Positions 21,853 through 34,831 of a stretch of DNA of 64,000 nt are shown here, in pieces (the first letter of the stretch is position 1; each line of letters opens with the position of its first letter). The position numbers and the translations under genes were made by a program. This stretch comes from Beta vulgaris subsp. vulgaris (Eukaryota; Streptophyta; Magnoliopsida; Caryophyllales; Amaranthaceae): contig NC_079206.1 in assembly GCF_026745355.1 (NCBI RefSeq), positions 26,293,845 to 26,357,844 of the forward strand, given 5' to 3'. The notes beneath the pieces are model-generated. The model searched no databases. It was not told the DNA's origin and was given only the letters and a program-made list of their open reading frames with translations.

Positions 21853-24400
21853 TGTAACACCCCGATAATTCTCTCTTTTTTAGAAAATACTTTTATAAAT
21901 ACACAAGTGGAGAATTACCCAAGTATTATAGCCCATGTGACAACGTATCGGCTTATTCAGAATTTTGCAGCGGAAAAACGATTAACAAAAACCAACTTTA
22001 TTAAAACTAACTAAGTAAATGACAAATGTCGAGAATCTAAACAACCAACTTAAATATTCAAACAACTGAAATAAAACATGTTCCTACGAAAGCAGAAATT
22101 AACCTATGCTAGATACACAGTCTCTCCACTCCAGATTCCCAATGAGATGCACATCTGCGAACCTATAATGTCAATGCTATATCGACTCTGCTTACCGGAA
22201 GGATTATCACAGGATCAATAGGCAAAGCCATGATCACACACACAAATAAAGCACGTAATCAGCAAAGCTGAGTACTACATATCAAACACAAGTAATCCTA
22301 AACATGATACAAAACAATAACTTGCATGAATAAATAATAAAGTAATCATACAATAATATGCAGGCAACTTTTACTGAACTAGACTCTAAATATCATTTCT
22401 TCCTTTAAAAGGAATAGTTATTGGAACGAGTTGTCTTGCCTACTAATATGAAATACGGGAGCTACCACGTATTCCAAAAATGACCTGCGATATTGAGGAA
22501 CCTTTGAAATAAAAGAGGGATGGTGATCAATCCATTCCTAGAAAAGCTATGGCACGCTCACCATAACCCCAACCCTTAATGTCCAACTCTAGACGTGCAT
22601 AAGTCTAAAATCTATCATTATTCTTGTTACGCTTTACGTTATTTACATATTATTACTGGTGTTGATACAAACACATACCAATAACATATAAATAGAAATC
22701 AGACAATCACAACTGAATTTCTTTTATCTTTGGATTTAACAAGTGATCACAACTTACAATCCAAGACTACTTTAATTCCTTCTTAATCTTAACTTCCTTT
22801 AATTGTTGAACCTAGCCAACAATAATCTTACCTTTATATAGGTATAACTTGTAAACTTATCAAATAAGGTCCACGGTCCTCATAAGATAATAAGAATAAT
22901 ACTTCTCAAAGAATACATGAATAAAATGATTCACTTTATAACATATACTAATTGTTATGCGAATTAATAAATAAACTTCCTTGACATGCTTGCATCAATT
23001 ATTCCATACAAACATATAATTCGATATTCATAATAACTTCCAAGTCACATGTTGTACACAGGCATAAACATGTAAAATAATTCCAGAAATCACATATCTG
23101 AACAAAATAGGTTCCTATACATGATACTAAAATTTAATTCTTCCTTAGAACATGATACTAAGCCACATAGCATGTAATTATGTACGTAACTCGTATATAC
23201 TAGCCTGTAGGCCACTTTTAATCCGTTAAAAGTTCCCTACTAGATATTCTCCACCTAGAAAACAAGGTAACTAAAATTAATAACTTAAAATAAAAATTAT
23301 AGTTGCTTTAAATAATTTCTAACCCCTTTAAAACACGTTTAAAAATCGATTTTAGGTGTCAAACTTGGATTAATTTTAATTCCTAGCATAGTACTACTAT
23401 TCTAGCAATTAAAAACCCTTAAAAACTCTATAAATAACCCTTTTATGAAATTACAGCATCTCCAAACTTTAATAAACCTTCTTAAAACATGTAAAATATA
23501 TTTAAAATCACATACTAAGTAAATCTCATAGTACATAATATACTACTATAGTTTTCTAGCAATTCGAAACCCTAAAACTCACGTATTCATGATTAAAATT
23601 ATAAATCTAATCATAATAATAAATCTGAAATTTTCTTCTAACATATAAACTATAGATAACGAAATTACTTATTAAAAAAAGTACTTTAAACTAATCAACG
23701 TGATTAATAATAAATAAAACATAAAAATATGCAGTCTTTAATGAATCTTAAGAAGGAAGAAAAGAAAACAACCACGAAAGAGGAGAAGAAGTGGGCGCCG
23801 GTCAACAGTTCCCACGGCAGCAGTCACGGCGGCAGAAATTTCGGAACTTTGGAAGACTTGTTACGTTTCTTGTTGAAGAAGAAACGTTACTTGAAGAAGA
23901 AGAAAATTATTTTGAGAGAGAACCGAAAGAAACGTGAAAGAGGAAAAGGAGAGAGATGGTCGTGTGAATTGAGGAGGAGGAGAGAGAAAAATTTTCTTTT
24001 GTGTAAGGATAAAATAATTGAGAAGTAAGGTATTTATAAGGCCCCTCCTTTTTAGGCTTAGGAAAAGAGATAAAATTCTAGTGAAGATTGATGATTAATA
24101 AGATAATCAACTTAAGACTTTAATCATCAATAGGACTCTTTTCCTTTTTATCCTTTTAGGATTTTCGATTCCATTAGACTTCTTTTTCAATGTACTTTAA
24201 TATTTATAACTTTTATTAAAACATGCTTAATTAAAATATTTCTAATTTTATTAAGCCATGAAAAATAATTACATTGGACTTTTAAAATAGTCAACCTTTT
24301 TAAATAGTCAAATCATTTTCCAAACTCATTTGAGTTTGAATATAAATATATAAATACTTAAATATATTTATAAAATCCTTTAAAATTATGGGGGATTACA
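21853..24400 (-). mobile_element. Probable solo LTR (2.55 kb), minus strand
   Basis: The ends are TGTAACACCCC at 21853 and GGGGATTACA at 24400, giving 5'-TG...CA-3' and a short TGTAA/TTACA inverted end as in gypsy LTRs. The flanks TTCTA and TTTTA match at 4 of 5 bases, consistent with a mutated target duplication. Read on the minus strand, a TATA box (cttataaatacc, about 24041-24030) precedes a CT-rich, leader-like stretch. No internal coding region follows on either side, hence solo. The plus ORF at 23729-24028 is a purine-rich shadow. Confidence 0.65.
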
Positions 24401-25589
24401 TTTTATAATACCATAACTTATTTTGTAACATGCATATTGACATACACAAATAAAAATGACATAATTATACAAATAATGACACGAATCCCATATCATTTGA
24501 TCATTTGTTTTATGTCATTTGAGTTTTTTTACAAAGAAAAAACAGTGTTTTATTGTAGGTGGTTACACCATAATTTATGATGTAATATTTAAATTTTTAT
24601 GTAAATTTAAACCTTGATTTCTAACCAAAATTTAATAAATAATTTGATATTGTTAAACTCATCTGAATATGCACATTAAATTAATATTTAATTAACGATA
24701 CTAGTGTTCAAATATATATTTTGATTTTTTCATAACTCATAAAGACTGCAAACATGCATGACACCAACCAAATTGGAATTTAAAACGAAAGTGTTTCCAA
24801 TTGTGAAATTAAAGTACGTTCCAAGGAAAAACAAAGTCATCATCGTCATAAGCAAACCAATGAAAGCATGGTTCATGATGTATTTAATCTTCTAAGATTA
24901 AATAACAAGTGCGGAAGTTATGAAATCTAATTAACAATGTTCGGACAACTTAAAGAACCAAAGAATAGGATAGTTCTTAGTTTATTCAATGATAAAGGCA
25001 AAGCCACCACAAAGAATAAAGCTAAGGGTTTTGAATGTATAAAGGCAAATCCACCAACAATCAAGAGAATTCTGTAAACACACTCAAGTTTAGAAAACTC
25101 TCGAAAATCTTATTAATTCACTATGTTAAAATTCGAACTACATAAACTCTATATATGCTAGTTTAAACATACTAATCCTAGTAGGAAACAAATATAGTAA
25201 TCCTAATAGGCTTAGGACAAATCCCTAAGTCCTAGATTCTCTAGACTTCTTGAATCATGTAAAATCCATCGTTTTAAGAACGTAGGCAAAACCATGATTC
25301 CTAATACAAGCAAAACTAGGAATGCAATAAAGATATGAGTCCTAACAGAACTAGAACTCTCATAGGCATGCTCACATCACACGCCTACTCTATACTACCT
25401 AAGTTGGTTAGCAATCATGCTACCACCTTAGTAGTCATCCCCATGAAGAATCCTCCATGTACATCAATTGAGCCAAGGTCTACTGAAACATTCTTGTGTA
25501 CAAGAGCTAGTAAACTTGCATCAACTACTCCAGTATCATTTCATCACCGTTATAAGTTGTCATAACAACTCCGACTGACCAAGTTCAGA
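24401..25589. other. Intergenic DNA downstream of the tetraspanin gene
   Basis: Nothing firmly recognised. 24890-25330 (spliced-leader-free, with repeated actaagcc/tcctagt phrases) has the look of a decayed LTR but no ends were found. The frame 25335-25565 has no recognised domain. Confidence 0.5.
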
Positions 25590-27185
25590 TTATCCTATAA
25601 ATTGCTGGCTAGTAAGAGCACAAATCATACATATACTCAAAATTAAAGTTTTGGCACCAAGGAAGACAAAAACAATACCCGTCGTAAACCAATGATGTTT
25701 TAAATCTTGTAGAAAAGCAGCCTTGCATGATTGACAATTAAAACATAAGATATTTGGATCATTATCCCATCTATTGCAGTCATTGTTGGAGTAGTTTCCA
25801 ATTTCTGGCTTTATCCATTTTGCCGGACTGGTGTAATTGAAATTACACTCTTCTGGGGGCTTGCAGCAACCCCACTGTAAATTTGAAGCAATCCACATAT
25901 TAGTACAAGATATATTTTTCTAAAAGAAGAAAAAAAAACCTTCTCTAACTAATACTTCTCCCGTCATTACTACTCCATGTTGACTTGAATTCTTGTATAT
26001 TCACAATATCACTTTGATGTAATAGGTAAGTGGTTGTCTCAATGTATATTTTTTAAAAGTTTTTGAGAAGAGTTCCATTCAATCCAACTTCGTTTTCCTC
26101 ACTTCCACCTTGAGTACAAGGTGAGTGTTTCGGCCCAGGGTAATGCAACAAATCAACGCCCTCTCATATTGCTGATCTATCACAGACGTGGCAAGAAAGG
26201 TGGTCTCAATATATATTTTTTAAAGTTTTACATTTTTTTATAGATATTTCTACTAATAGATTAGTAAAGATTTTGGTGGTCGAAATTGTATTTTGGAGAC
26301 GTAGAAGTCAATGTAAAGCAACTAAAAAACAGAGGAAGCACGAGTATTTAGATTGACAAATATTGGAATTTTCTTTTTGATAAGAGATAATCATTGAGAT
26401 AGATAGGTTCAGAAAAATTCCTTAAAAACTGTTATAAATCCTACTTGGTACAACTAAATTCTTTTAACCAATCTTAAAAATTAGCATGGAAATCCATTAC
26501 AGTTACCATATCTAATTAAGTTACCCAAGATATATTGAAAAATATTGGCGTCTGCGACAAATGAACAAGGTTTTTGTGTCAACATCTAAGCTATGCCTTA
26601 ATAGCGATAATAATGAAAAAAGAAGATATGCAGAGGTCTTACTTCAAAAGCATCCAGAGGTCTTTGGTAGAACTCATCAAGTTTATCCAGTTGATATTGA
26701 TTAAAGAATGCGTTGCAGACACGCCCTTTTATAACAGCCTTCTTGTAGTAGTTTTCCCAATTATTAGTATCATTGACCTTCTTCACCATCCAGTGGGAAT
26801 ATGATTCCACATGATACTCCTTGTAAGATCTCCCAGGTATAGATTTTCCTCCTCCTTTTGTGCTCACTGCCAACGCAAATATTCCGAGAGCGGCCATCGC
26901 AACGAGCAAAGGAAATGTACAACATGCCATCTTCGCTAAGCCAAGTTCAACATGGCGAGTCAATGAGCAGCTGATGTAGCAGAGAATGAGGAGTGCCACT
27001 CCCATGAGGATGAGACTCATCCCTAGGAACCGAAAGCCGAAGCAACCAGCGCTCAGTTTGGTAAGTAGCATGGCTCCAAAGAGGATTGCAAACCCAATGT
27101 TTGTATACTCAACAACAAAACAGAACAAATAACAAATTTGATCGCCGGACAAATTTTCCAAATCCTTTGGACGAATGGAAGGCAT
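25590..27185 (-). CDS. Tetraspanin (plant TET family), two exons
   Basis: Exon 1 is 27185-26643 and exon 2 is 25874-25590. The 768-bp intron has donor GTAAGA (26642) and acceptor TTACAG (25875), phase 0, and the joined product is 275 residues, usual for plant tetraspanins. Membrane segments lie at about 18-42, 50-73, 84-108 and 243-268. The large outer loop (about 110-240) has YKEYxxxxYSHWxxKxVNxTxNW, the plant GCCKPP motif (183-188), and further Cys at 191, in NNDC and in LCFNCQSC. There is a glycosylation sequon NYT at about 194. Tetraspanins organise membrane microdomains and exosome-type vesicles in plants. The N-terminus (MPSIRPKDLENLSGDQ) differs from the usual short MxRxSNxxI start, and membrane segment 1 contains a Glu (26). 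The start was chosen as the first Met in frame. No disabling mutation is seen. It is the only clearly intact host gene here. Confidence 0.93.
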
Positions 27186-27317
27186 TTTTAACTAAGTAAG
27201 CTATCTTTTTTTTTTTTTTTTCAACACACTAAACAGGTTCTTTACTTATTTTATTGCTCTTATTTCGGGAGACATTTGCTAAGACATTTTGATAAAAACT
27301 CTTTATGTAGGCTAAAC

Positions 27318-27345
27318 CCGCCTTATCTATATAATAGAGGTGATA
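27318..27345 (-). promoter_or_regulatory. Candidate TATA box of the tetraspanin gene
   Basis: On the minus strand, ctattatatagataagg lies about 150 bp upstream of the Met at 27185, at a sensible distance for a plant core promoter. It is followed by a T-rich (plus) leader. This is inference from position only. Confidence 0.35.
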
Positions 27346-28652
27346 GATAAACATTGTTTGGTAATTAATATTCTCTGATGCACCGATACGTCAAATTAGT
27401 TGATCTTTTGTGTCTATTCACACTGCTCGCCTTTGAAGACTGAAGTAAACCCTTTGAATGCTTTTGAAGTCTTCTATTACAGTAATAGTCCGACCAGTGA
27501 CGTTGACGTCTGCTAGTCTCCGCTCCTGCAAGATTGTCTGTTCACATTACTACATCACACCATTCACTCAAGAGTGAAGATCGCAAATAAGTACAGGTGC
27601 ATGTAGAGTATGGTGTGCCCTTTTCTAAACTATGTCGTTTTATCATTTTTAGAGTCTATAATTTTAAAAAATTATTGTTATTTGTTTCCTTAAATTTTGC
27701 AAGTAAAGATTCTTTTTTCAAATTTAAATTTATAAGGTGTGTGTTCTTTTGTCTTAAGTGTAGATGTTCATTTACTATATGTTCTTTTCATTATAACATT
27801 TGTTCTTTTATAAATAGAGATTTACACGTTCTTTACTTTTAAACCGTGTGTTCTTTTTAAAAGTAGAAAAGTTGTTGAAAAAAGTTCGTGTTCTTTTATA
27901 TTAATTGTATGTTCTTTTTGGGTGCACAATAAGCATTGTGCACCCTAGTCCATAATCCACGCTTTCAGTGAAGATGACCTTCTATTATTCCTAATAGAAA
28001 TTAGAAAACTTCTACATTTTTGTTCTTATGTTTTATCAGTCAATGGGTGATTGAATTTATGTTCTTTTTATATGGAAAGAAATTGAATTAAACTGAACTG
28101 AATTGAATTGAATTAAGCTGAACTGAACTGAGAGAAATCGAAATGTATAGAGAAACTAAACTGACTTAAAATTAAATACACTGAAGTGAAAATAAGTCCA
28201 AAAGAACACTACTACTTTTAACTATTTTATTGGCTTATTTTATTGCTTGTTGTGCTATCAAATACTCAATTTCTTTTTAAGTGCAACACTACTATTTTTA
28301 CACTATTCACACATCTCACTGTTTCTCAATTCTCATATAATTTTTGCTCCAAATTACTAATGAAAATTCTAAATTTTGAAAATGCGAGACTACAATGAAT
28401 GTGAGCCACCCACCCCAGCTTTCTTTTTTGTTTTGACATAATTTTAGAAAATACCAAAATCATTTATTCTAATTTCAGAATATGTTTTAAATAATTTCGA
28501 AAAGGGGTGTGCTATGTACAGCAAAAAAAGGTTAAATACAGCAAAACATATTAAAAGACTAACCTATCCTTTGAGGGGTCACATCTGAGAAGGGTCATTT
28601 ATGACAAATGACCTCCTTTTGGAGGGGTCATCTATGACAAATGACCCCCTTA
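27346..28652. other. Intergenic DNA with repeated gttctttt motifs and a 26-bp palindrome
   Basis: From about 27640 to 27920 the phrase tgttctttt or gttctttt recurs about nine times at irregular spacing. It ends in a perfect hairpin: 11-bp arms GGGTGCACAAT and ATTGTGCACCC around AAGC (27920-27945). Short gaactgaattgaa repeats lie at about 28085-28135. At 28560-28650 the phrase atgacaaatgacc is repeated. No gene was recognised. Confidence 0.6.
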
Positions 28653-29948
28653 GGCTATGTTTAGTTCACCTGAAATTATCTTATTTGAACTTATTTGATC
28701 TGATCTGATATGAACTTATTTTTGCTGATCTGATTTGATCTGAACTTATTTTTTCTGATCTGATCTGATCTGAACTGATCTGATTTACAAGATCTTATCT
28801 TTTATAAAATATATTATTACTATTATATTATTACTTTGTAATTCATTATTATGCAATACATTATAAGATCTTCTTTATAGTAATACTATTATTATCATTT
28901 TATTTTTATTACAACTTTTACACAACTTTTAATAATAATAATTATATTATATTATAAGAACAACAATAATAATTATAATCATAAAAATAATTATTATTAC
29001 TAAAAATAATTATATAACTTAAGTCATTAATTTATAAGAGCACTTATACAATGTTTCACACTTTCCCTTAAAAAAAATGTTTCACACTTGAGAAGTCGGC
29101 AGACTCAACTCTTTTTTTTATATATAAAATAAAATAAGATATACAAACAACTATGACTTGCGCATAAAAAAAAATAGCGTGCAACTTCAAATAGCTAGAG
29201 AGATTTGGAATTCGGTAGGAAGAGGTGTACCGAATCTAAATTTATAATTTGTTTCTCACACTTAGCTTATTTTGAAATGTAATCCAAACTTAGTAGTTTC
29301 GTTGTCATGGATTTGAGCTATCATATTATATATTTCTTATTTTTGCGTAAATCTTATGTTCTTAACACGTGGCTTTTAATTTTCTATTATTTAATAACAA
29401 CAAAATAACTTAATATAATGATAACAATGACATTTATAATGGTAACAATAAGATTAATAATAATTACCAATATTAATAATTAATAAGTACAACAACAACA
29501 ATAATAATCCTTTTGAACAAATGTCCTAGTAAGTAATAGTACTCCCTTTGTATTTTTTATCTTTCTCACTTAGAATCTTGACACTATTCACAATTAGAGA
29601 GAATCTTTTAGATTTTTCTCAATATATAAGAAAAAATATAGTCATGTGGGGTCTTGTTTGATTCGTCTCAATGAGTATTTTATTAATATTCAATTAGTAT
29701 AATTTTTACTAATATGTAATGAAAGATATTTAATAGCAATAATGAGTTTTTAAATATAAGCATGATCTGAACTGATCTGATCCGATCTGATCTGGTCTAA
29801 TCTGATCTGATCTGAACTTATATTTTCTGATCTGATCTGATCTGAACTTATTTTTTCTGATCTGATCTGATCTGAACTTATTTTTTCTAATCTGATCTGA
29901 TCTGATTAGATCTGAAATAAGCAAAAATAAGGTGAACTGAACATAGCC
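28653..29948. mobile_element. PIF/Harbinger-like (Tourist) non-autonomous element
   Basis: Terminal inverted repeats GGCTATGTTTAGTTCACCT and (inverted right end) GGCTATGTTCAGTTCACCT differ at one base. They are flanked by the 3-bp duplication TTA (28650-28652 and 29949-29951). Arrays of tctgatctga form the subterminal regions at 28690-28795 and 29763-29915. The 1.3-kb interior is AT-rich with no transposase. The open frame 29730-29924 is only the repeat. Confidence 0.88.
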
Positions 29949-29951
29949 TTA

Positions 29952-31159
29952 TATGGAGGGTCATCCATGATAAATGAGCCAATTCCCGCCATACCCCTAC
30001 CGCATCAAACATATAATATAATCTGACACGAATACTTTAGGCGCCGGCTATTATGTTAAGGGGATGCGATAGGCCCATTTCAGAATTTTTCCCAACCCTA
30101 AAAGGCATCCAACTTTATTAATAAATGTGACACGTTGGCTTGTGTGCGCAAGTACTTATGGTAATGTATTTTGCTGCATTGCTGCACCCCTGTGTACGAG
30201 ATTTTTTTTCTTAAAAAAAAATTAAAATTAACCATGGTTAAGTTAGGCATAATTTTAGATGCTGTATTTATCCCTTTTTTTTTTTGCTGTATATAGCACT
30301 TATGTTTCGAAAAATATAAAATAAAAAATTATGAAATACCCGAAAATTAATTTCGGTAAAGATTTTCTTTTTACCCAGATTATCTCTCTCCTATCCTCTA
30401 CCCTTTTCTCCCTCAAATCTACCATGGATCTTCGATTCTTCTCGAATTTTCAGTAGATCTCTTACTTGGAACTTTCTAATTCCATGAAATGGTAAGAATT
30501 CATTTAGAAGTTTTAATTTTCGATTTTGGGGGAAAATTTTGAGGAATTTTATTTTCACTTTCATCTCTTTCATCCTCGTAAATTCATAAAATAGATGAAC
30601 AAACACAAAATTGATGATCGTATGCAGACCATGAATGCCCAAATTTTAATGGAAATTAAGGTTTGAGTTTTAAAATGAAGAAACTCAAAATCAAAATTCT
30701 AGGTCATTATGAATTTAACAAAAACATGGTTTGGATTGTTGTAAGATGTTGGAAAACCGCCAATTTGGGACCGATTTGTGCGTTTTTTGAGTGTTGATAA
30801 CCATTGTCAAACTAGATGAAGAATTTCAGAGGAGAGAGAAAAATCAAAATGTTGAAGATGAAGTTGAAAGAAGATGACTGAACAGACACTTTAGGTAATT
30901 ACTAAATTAGGTTTCGAAACAGACACTTTAAGTAATTACTAAAGTGGGTTTCGGTAATTACCAAAACGTGATAGAAATTAAGAGAAGTCTCAAAACCTCT
31001 AATGTCAAAGTGTATTAAAATATAAACAATTGAAAAAAACAATTCGAAGTATAAATTAATCAATATGATATAAATGTGTTAATCCAAATAAGCCAAATAG
31101 AGTTATAAAGTCACAATATGTAAGAGAAAAGAATGTGATAATAAGTTTGGTAATGCCCA
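29952..31159. other. Intergenic DNA before the tandem array
   Basis: No gene was recognised. The segment 30130-30195 (attttgctgcattgctgcacccctgtgtac) loosely mirrors 28505-28550 (ggggtgtgctatgtacagcaaaa), which could be the ends of an older element enclosing the Harbinger copy. The frame 30391-30642 has no recognised domain. Confidence 0.45.
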
Positions 31160-34100
31160 AAATAATTTTTGGTAATAACCAAAAAATATTTGGTAATTAC
31201 ATAAAATCATATGATCTGGGGCTAATTTGGGTTTTTTTAATATAAAGAGGGACAATGGGGGACCCAAAACTCAGGTCAATGGGTTATGGACAGGTACTTG
31301 GCCTAATGGACCCAGCGGCATGATTTTCCAATCCACATAGGATTACTTTGTTGTGTAATGAGAATAGATTGTGATTGGATATGTTTGGTAATAGCCAAAC
31401 CATGTTTGGTAATAGCCTAAAAGCATATGATTAGGGGTTAATTTGAGCTTTTTATTACAAAGAGGGACAATGGGAGCCCAAACCTCAATTCAATGGGGTT
31501 TGGTGAAGTATTGGGCCAAATGGACCTAATGGCATGATTGTGCAATCAACATAGGGTAGCTTTGATGAGTAATGATAAATGATTGTAATTGGGAGAACAT
31601 ACTCCACTTAGTATGTTTAGTAATACGCATAACATATTTGGTAATTACCTTAAAACATATGATCTGTGATTAATTTGGGCTTTTTAATACAAGAAGGGAC
31701 AATGGGGCACGAAATTCAACTCAATGACGTCTGGTGAGATATTGGGCCTAATGGACCCAATGACATTATTGTCCTATCCCCAGAGGCTTTCTTTATAAGT
31801 AATGCAAATGGATTGTGATTAGATATGTTTGGTAATACGCAAAACATGTTTGGTATTAACTAAAACCAAATGATTTGGGGTTTTTAGTACAAGGAGGGAC
31901 AATGGGGGCCCAAAACTCAAGTCATTGGGGTTTGGCGAGGTATTGACCTAATAGACCCAGTGCCATGATTGTCGAATCCCTATATGATTGTTTTGATGAG
32001 TAATGATAAAGGACTTGGATTGGGAGAACAACCTCCACTTAGTAGGTTTGGTAATCCCCACAACATGTTTGGCAATTACCTTAAAACATATGCAATGTGG
32101 TTAATTTGGAGTCTTTAATACAAGGATGGACAATGTGGGCCTAAAACTCAACTCAATGTGGTTTGGTGAGGTATTGGGCTTAATGAACCCAATAACATGC
32201 TTGTCCAATCTCCAAAGGATTGATTTGATAAGTAATTAAAATGGATTGTGATTGGATAGGTTTGGTAAGGTCCAAAACATGTTTGGTAATTACCTAAAAA
32301 CATATGAGTGGTTAATTTTAGCTTCTTATACAAGAAGAGACAATGAGGTAACAAACTCAAATCAATGGGGTTTGGTGAGGTATTGGGCCTAATGGACCGA
32401 TTGATACAATTGTCCAATCCCCATAGGATTGCTTTATAAGTAATAAAAATGGATTGTGATTGGATAGGTTTGGTAATGCCCAAAACATGTTTGGTAATTA
32501 TCTAAAAACATATGATCTAGGGTTAATTTGAGTTTTTAGTACAACGAGGGACAATGGGTGCCTAAAATTCAAGTTAATGGGATTTGGTGAGGTATTGGGC
32601 CTAATAGACCCAGTGATATGACTGTCCAATCCCCATAATATTTCTTTGATGAGTAATGCGAATGGATTTTGATTGGATAGGTTTGGTAATGCCTAAAACA
32701 TGTTTGGTAATTATCTAAAAGCATATGATCTTGGATTAATTTGGGTTTTTAATACAAAGAGGGACAATGGGGGCCTAAAACTCATGTCGAAGAGTTCTGT
32801 GAGGTAAAAGGCTTAATGTACCTAGTGGCATGATTGTCCAATCCCCGTAGAAATGTTTTCATAAATGATGGGAATACATTGTTATTTATAGGTTTGATAA
32901 TGGCCAAACATGTTTTTTAATTATCTAATAGTATATGATATGGGATAATTTGGAATTTTTAGTACAAGGAGGGACAAAAGGAGTGCAAAACTAAAGTCAA
33001 TGGAGTTTGGTGAGGTATTGGGTCTAATGGACTTAATGACATGATTGTCAGATCCCCATAGGATTGCTTTATGAGTAATGAGTGGATTGTCATTGGATAG
33101 ATTGGTAATGCATAAAACATGTTTGATAATTATCTAAGAGCATATAATTTGAGGTTAATTTGAGTTTTTTAATACAAGGAGGGACAATGAAGGCCCAAAC
33201 GCATGTCAATGAGACTTGGTGACGCATTGGGTCTAATGGACCCAGTAACATGATTGTGAAATCCAGATAGGATAGCTTTATGAGTAATGTGTGGATTGTG
33301 ATTGGACCGATTGGTTATGCCCAAAACATGCTTGGTAATTATCTAAAAGCATATGATATGGGGTTAATTTGTGTCATTTAATACGAACAATTGGGGTGCA
33401 AAAACTCAAATCAATGGGATTTGGTAAGGTATTGGTCCTAATGTACCCAGTGACATGATTGTCCAATCCCATAGGATTGTTTTGATGTGTAATGAGAATG
33501 GTTCGTGATTGGATAGGTTTGGTAATGCCCAAAACATGTTTTATAATTATCTAAAAACATATGATTTGGGTTTTTTAGTACAATGAGGGACAATGGGGCG
33601 CGGCCCAAAATTCAAGTCAATGGGATTTGGTGAGGTATTGGGCTTAATAGACCCAGTGATATGACTGTCCAATCACCATAATATTTCTTTGATGAGTAAT
33701 GCGAATGGATTTTGATTGGATAGGTTTGGTAATGTCTAAAATATGTTTGGTAATTATCTAAAAGCATATGATCTTGGATTAATTTGGGCTTTTAATACAA
33801 GGAGGGACAATGGGGGCCTAAAACTCAAGTCGAAGAGTTTTGTGAGGTAATAGGCTTAATGGACCTAGATGCATGATTGTCCAATCCCCGCAGAAATGTT
33901 TTGATAAATGATGGGAATACATTGTGATTGATAGGTTTGGTAATGGCCAAACATGTTTTTTAATTATCTAATTGTATATGATATGAGTTAATTTGGGATT
34001 TTGAGTACAAGGAGGGAGAAAAGGAGCGCAAAACTAAAGTCAATGGAGTTTGGTGAGGTATCGGGTCTAATGGACTTAATGACATGATTGTCAGATCACC

Positions 34101-34172
34101 ATAGGATATGAGTAATGAGTGGATTGTCATTGGATATATTGGTAATGCACAAAATATGATTGGTGATTGTCT
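31160..34172. repeat. Tandem array of about 15 copies of a ~210-bp unit
   Basis: The phrase aaaacatgtttggtaattat or close variants recurs at about 31190, 31402, 31632, 31845, 32062, 32277, 32481, 32696, 32909, 33115, 33323, 33532, 33738, 33950 and 34149, a spacing of 199-230 bp. Each unit also carries gagggacaatggg, tttggtgaggtattggg and attgtccaatcccc. The blocks starting at 32615 and 33658 are much more alike than neighbours, a higher-order period of 1043 bp (five units). Neither strand has a long open frame, so it is not a protein repeat. Confidence 0.92.
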
Positions 34173-34831
34173 AAAGGAAAAATTATCAAGAATAAGTTCA
34201 CCTTTGCGTTGACCGCTTTTAACAAGTCAACCTTCATTTATTCCAATAGCAAGTAAAGCTTCTACATGAATTAGCTTTTAACAAGTTTTTTTTTACTTAT
34301 GACCTGAACAATGTAAACTTTCATTTTAAACTTACTATTCCCTTTGACTTATTGACTCTGGCAAAAAAAACTCCCTCCACATTTCGTTTCCCCTAACTGT
34401 TCATATAACACACTCTCCCTCTCTCTCCTGTTCTTCGTCTCCAAGTCAGCCATTGAAGCTCAAGCAAATCAAAGTTCGAATTTTTGCAGCAAAGGTAAGT
34501 TCGTATTTTCTTTTTTTTTTCTTTTTTTTCGCACCAGAATTTTCTCGAATTTTTCCATTTTATTATTCGAAACTCTTGGCTGAATGCATGTGTGTGGTGT
34601 TTGATTGATTTATTCGTAATAGTTAATTAGTTGCTTTGAAATGGTTTGATGTTGAATGTAAACAATTAGGGTTGCAATTTTGGGTTGAATTATGGTTGTT
34701 GATGATGAATCAGTTACTTAGTTTAGGGTTTCCATCCTTTTTTTTTTGTTATGTGTTTGATATGTTTGTTAAATGAATTTAAATTGGTATGGAACTCATA
34801 TTGAGAAATATATTGAATTTTTTAGGTGGCA
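34173..34831 (+). other. Leader-like region and candidate 5' intron of the PB1-like fragment
   Basis: A CT-rich leader-like stretch (about 34375-34493) is followed by a possible donor GTAAGTTCG (34496) and a T-rich stretch ending in ttttttag (about 34825) just before the ATG at 34832. This looks like an untranslated first exon and intron. No other feature was seen. Confidence 0.45.

Noticed and set aside
23729..24028. 99-codon Lys/Glu/Arg-rich frame
   Set aside because: Purine-rich leader of the solo LTR read on the wrong strand. Low-complexity composition.
27597..27842. 81-codon Phe/Cys-rich frame upstream of the tetraspanin gene
   Set aside because: It comes from the repeated gttctttt motif in T-rich DNA.
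29730..29924. Repeat protein frame (Arg-Ser-Asp-Gln-Ile units)
   Set aside because: Product of the tctgatctga subterminal array of the Harbinger-like element.
32148..32483. 111-codon frame on the minus strand in the tandem array
   Set aside because: The frame is not kept in neighbouring units of the array, so it is chance.
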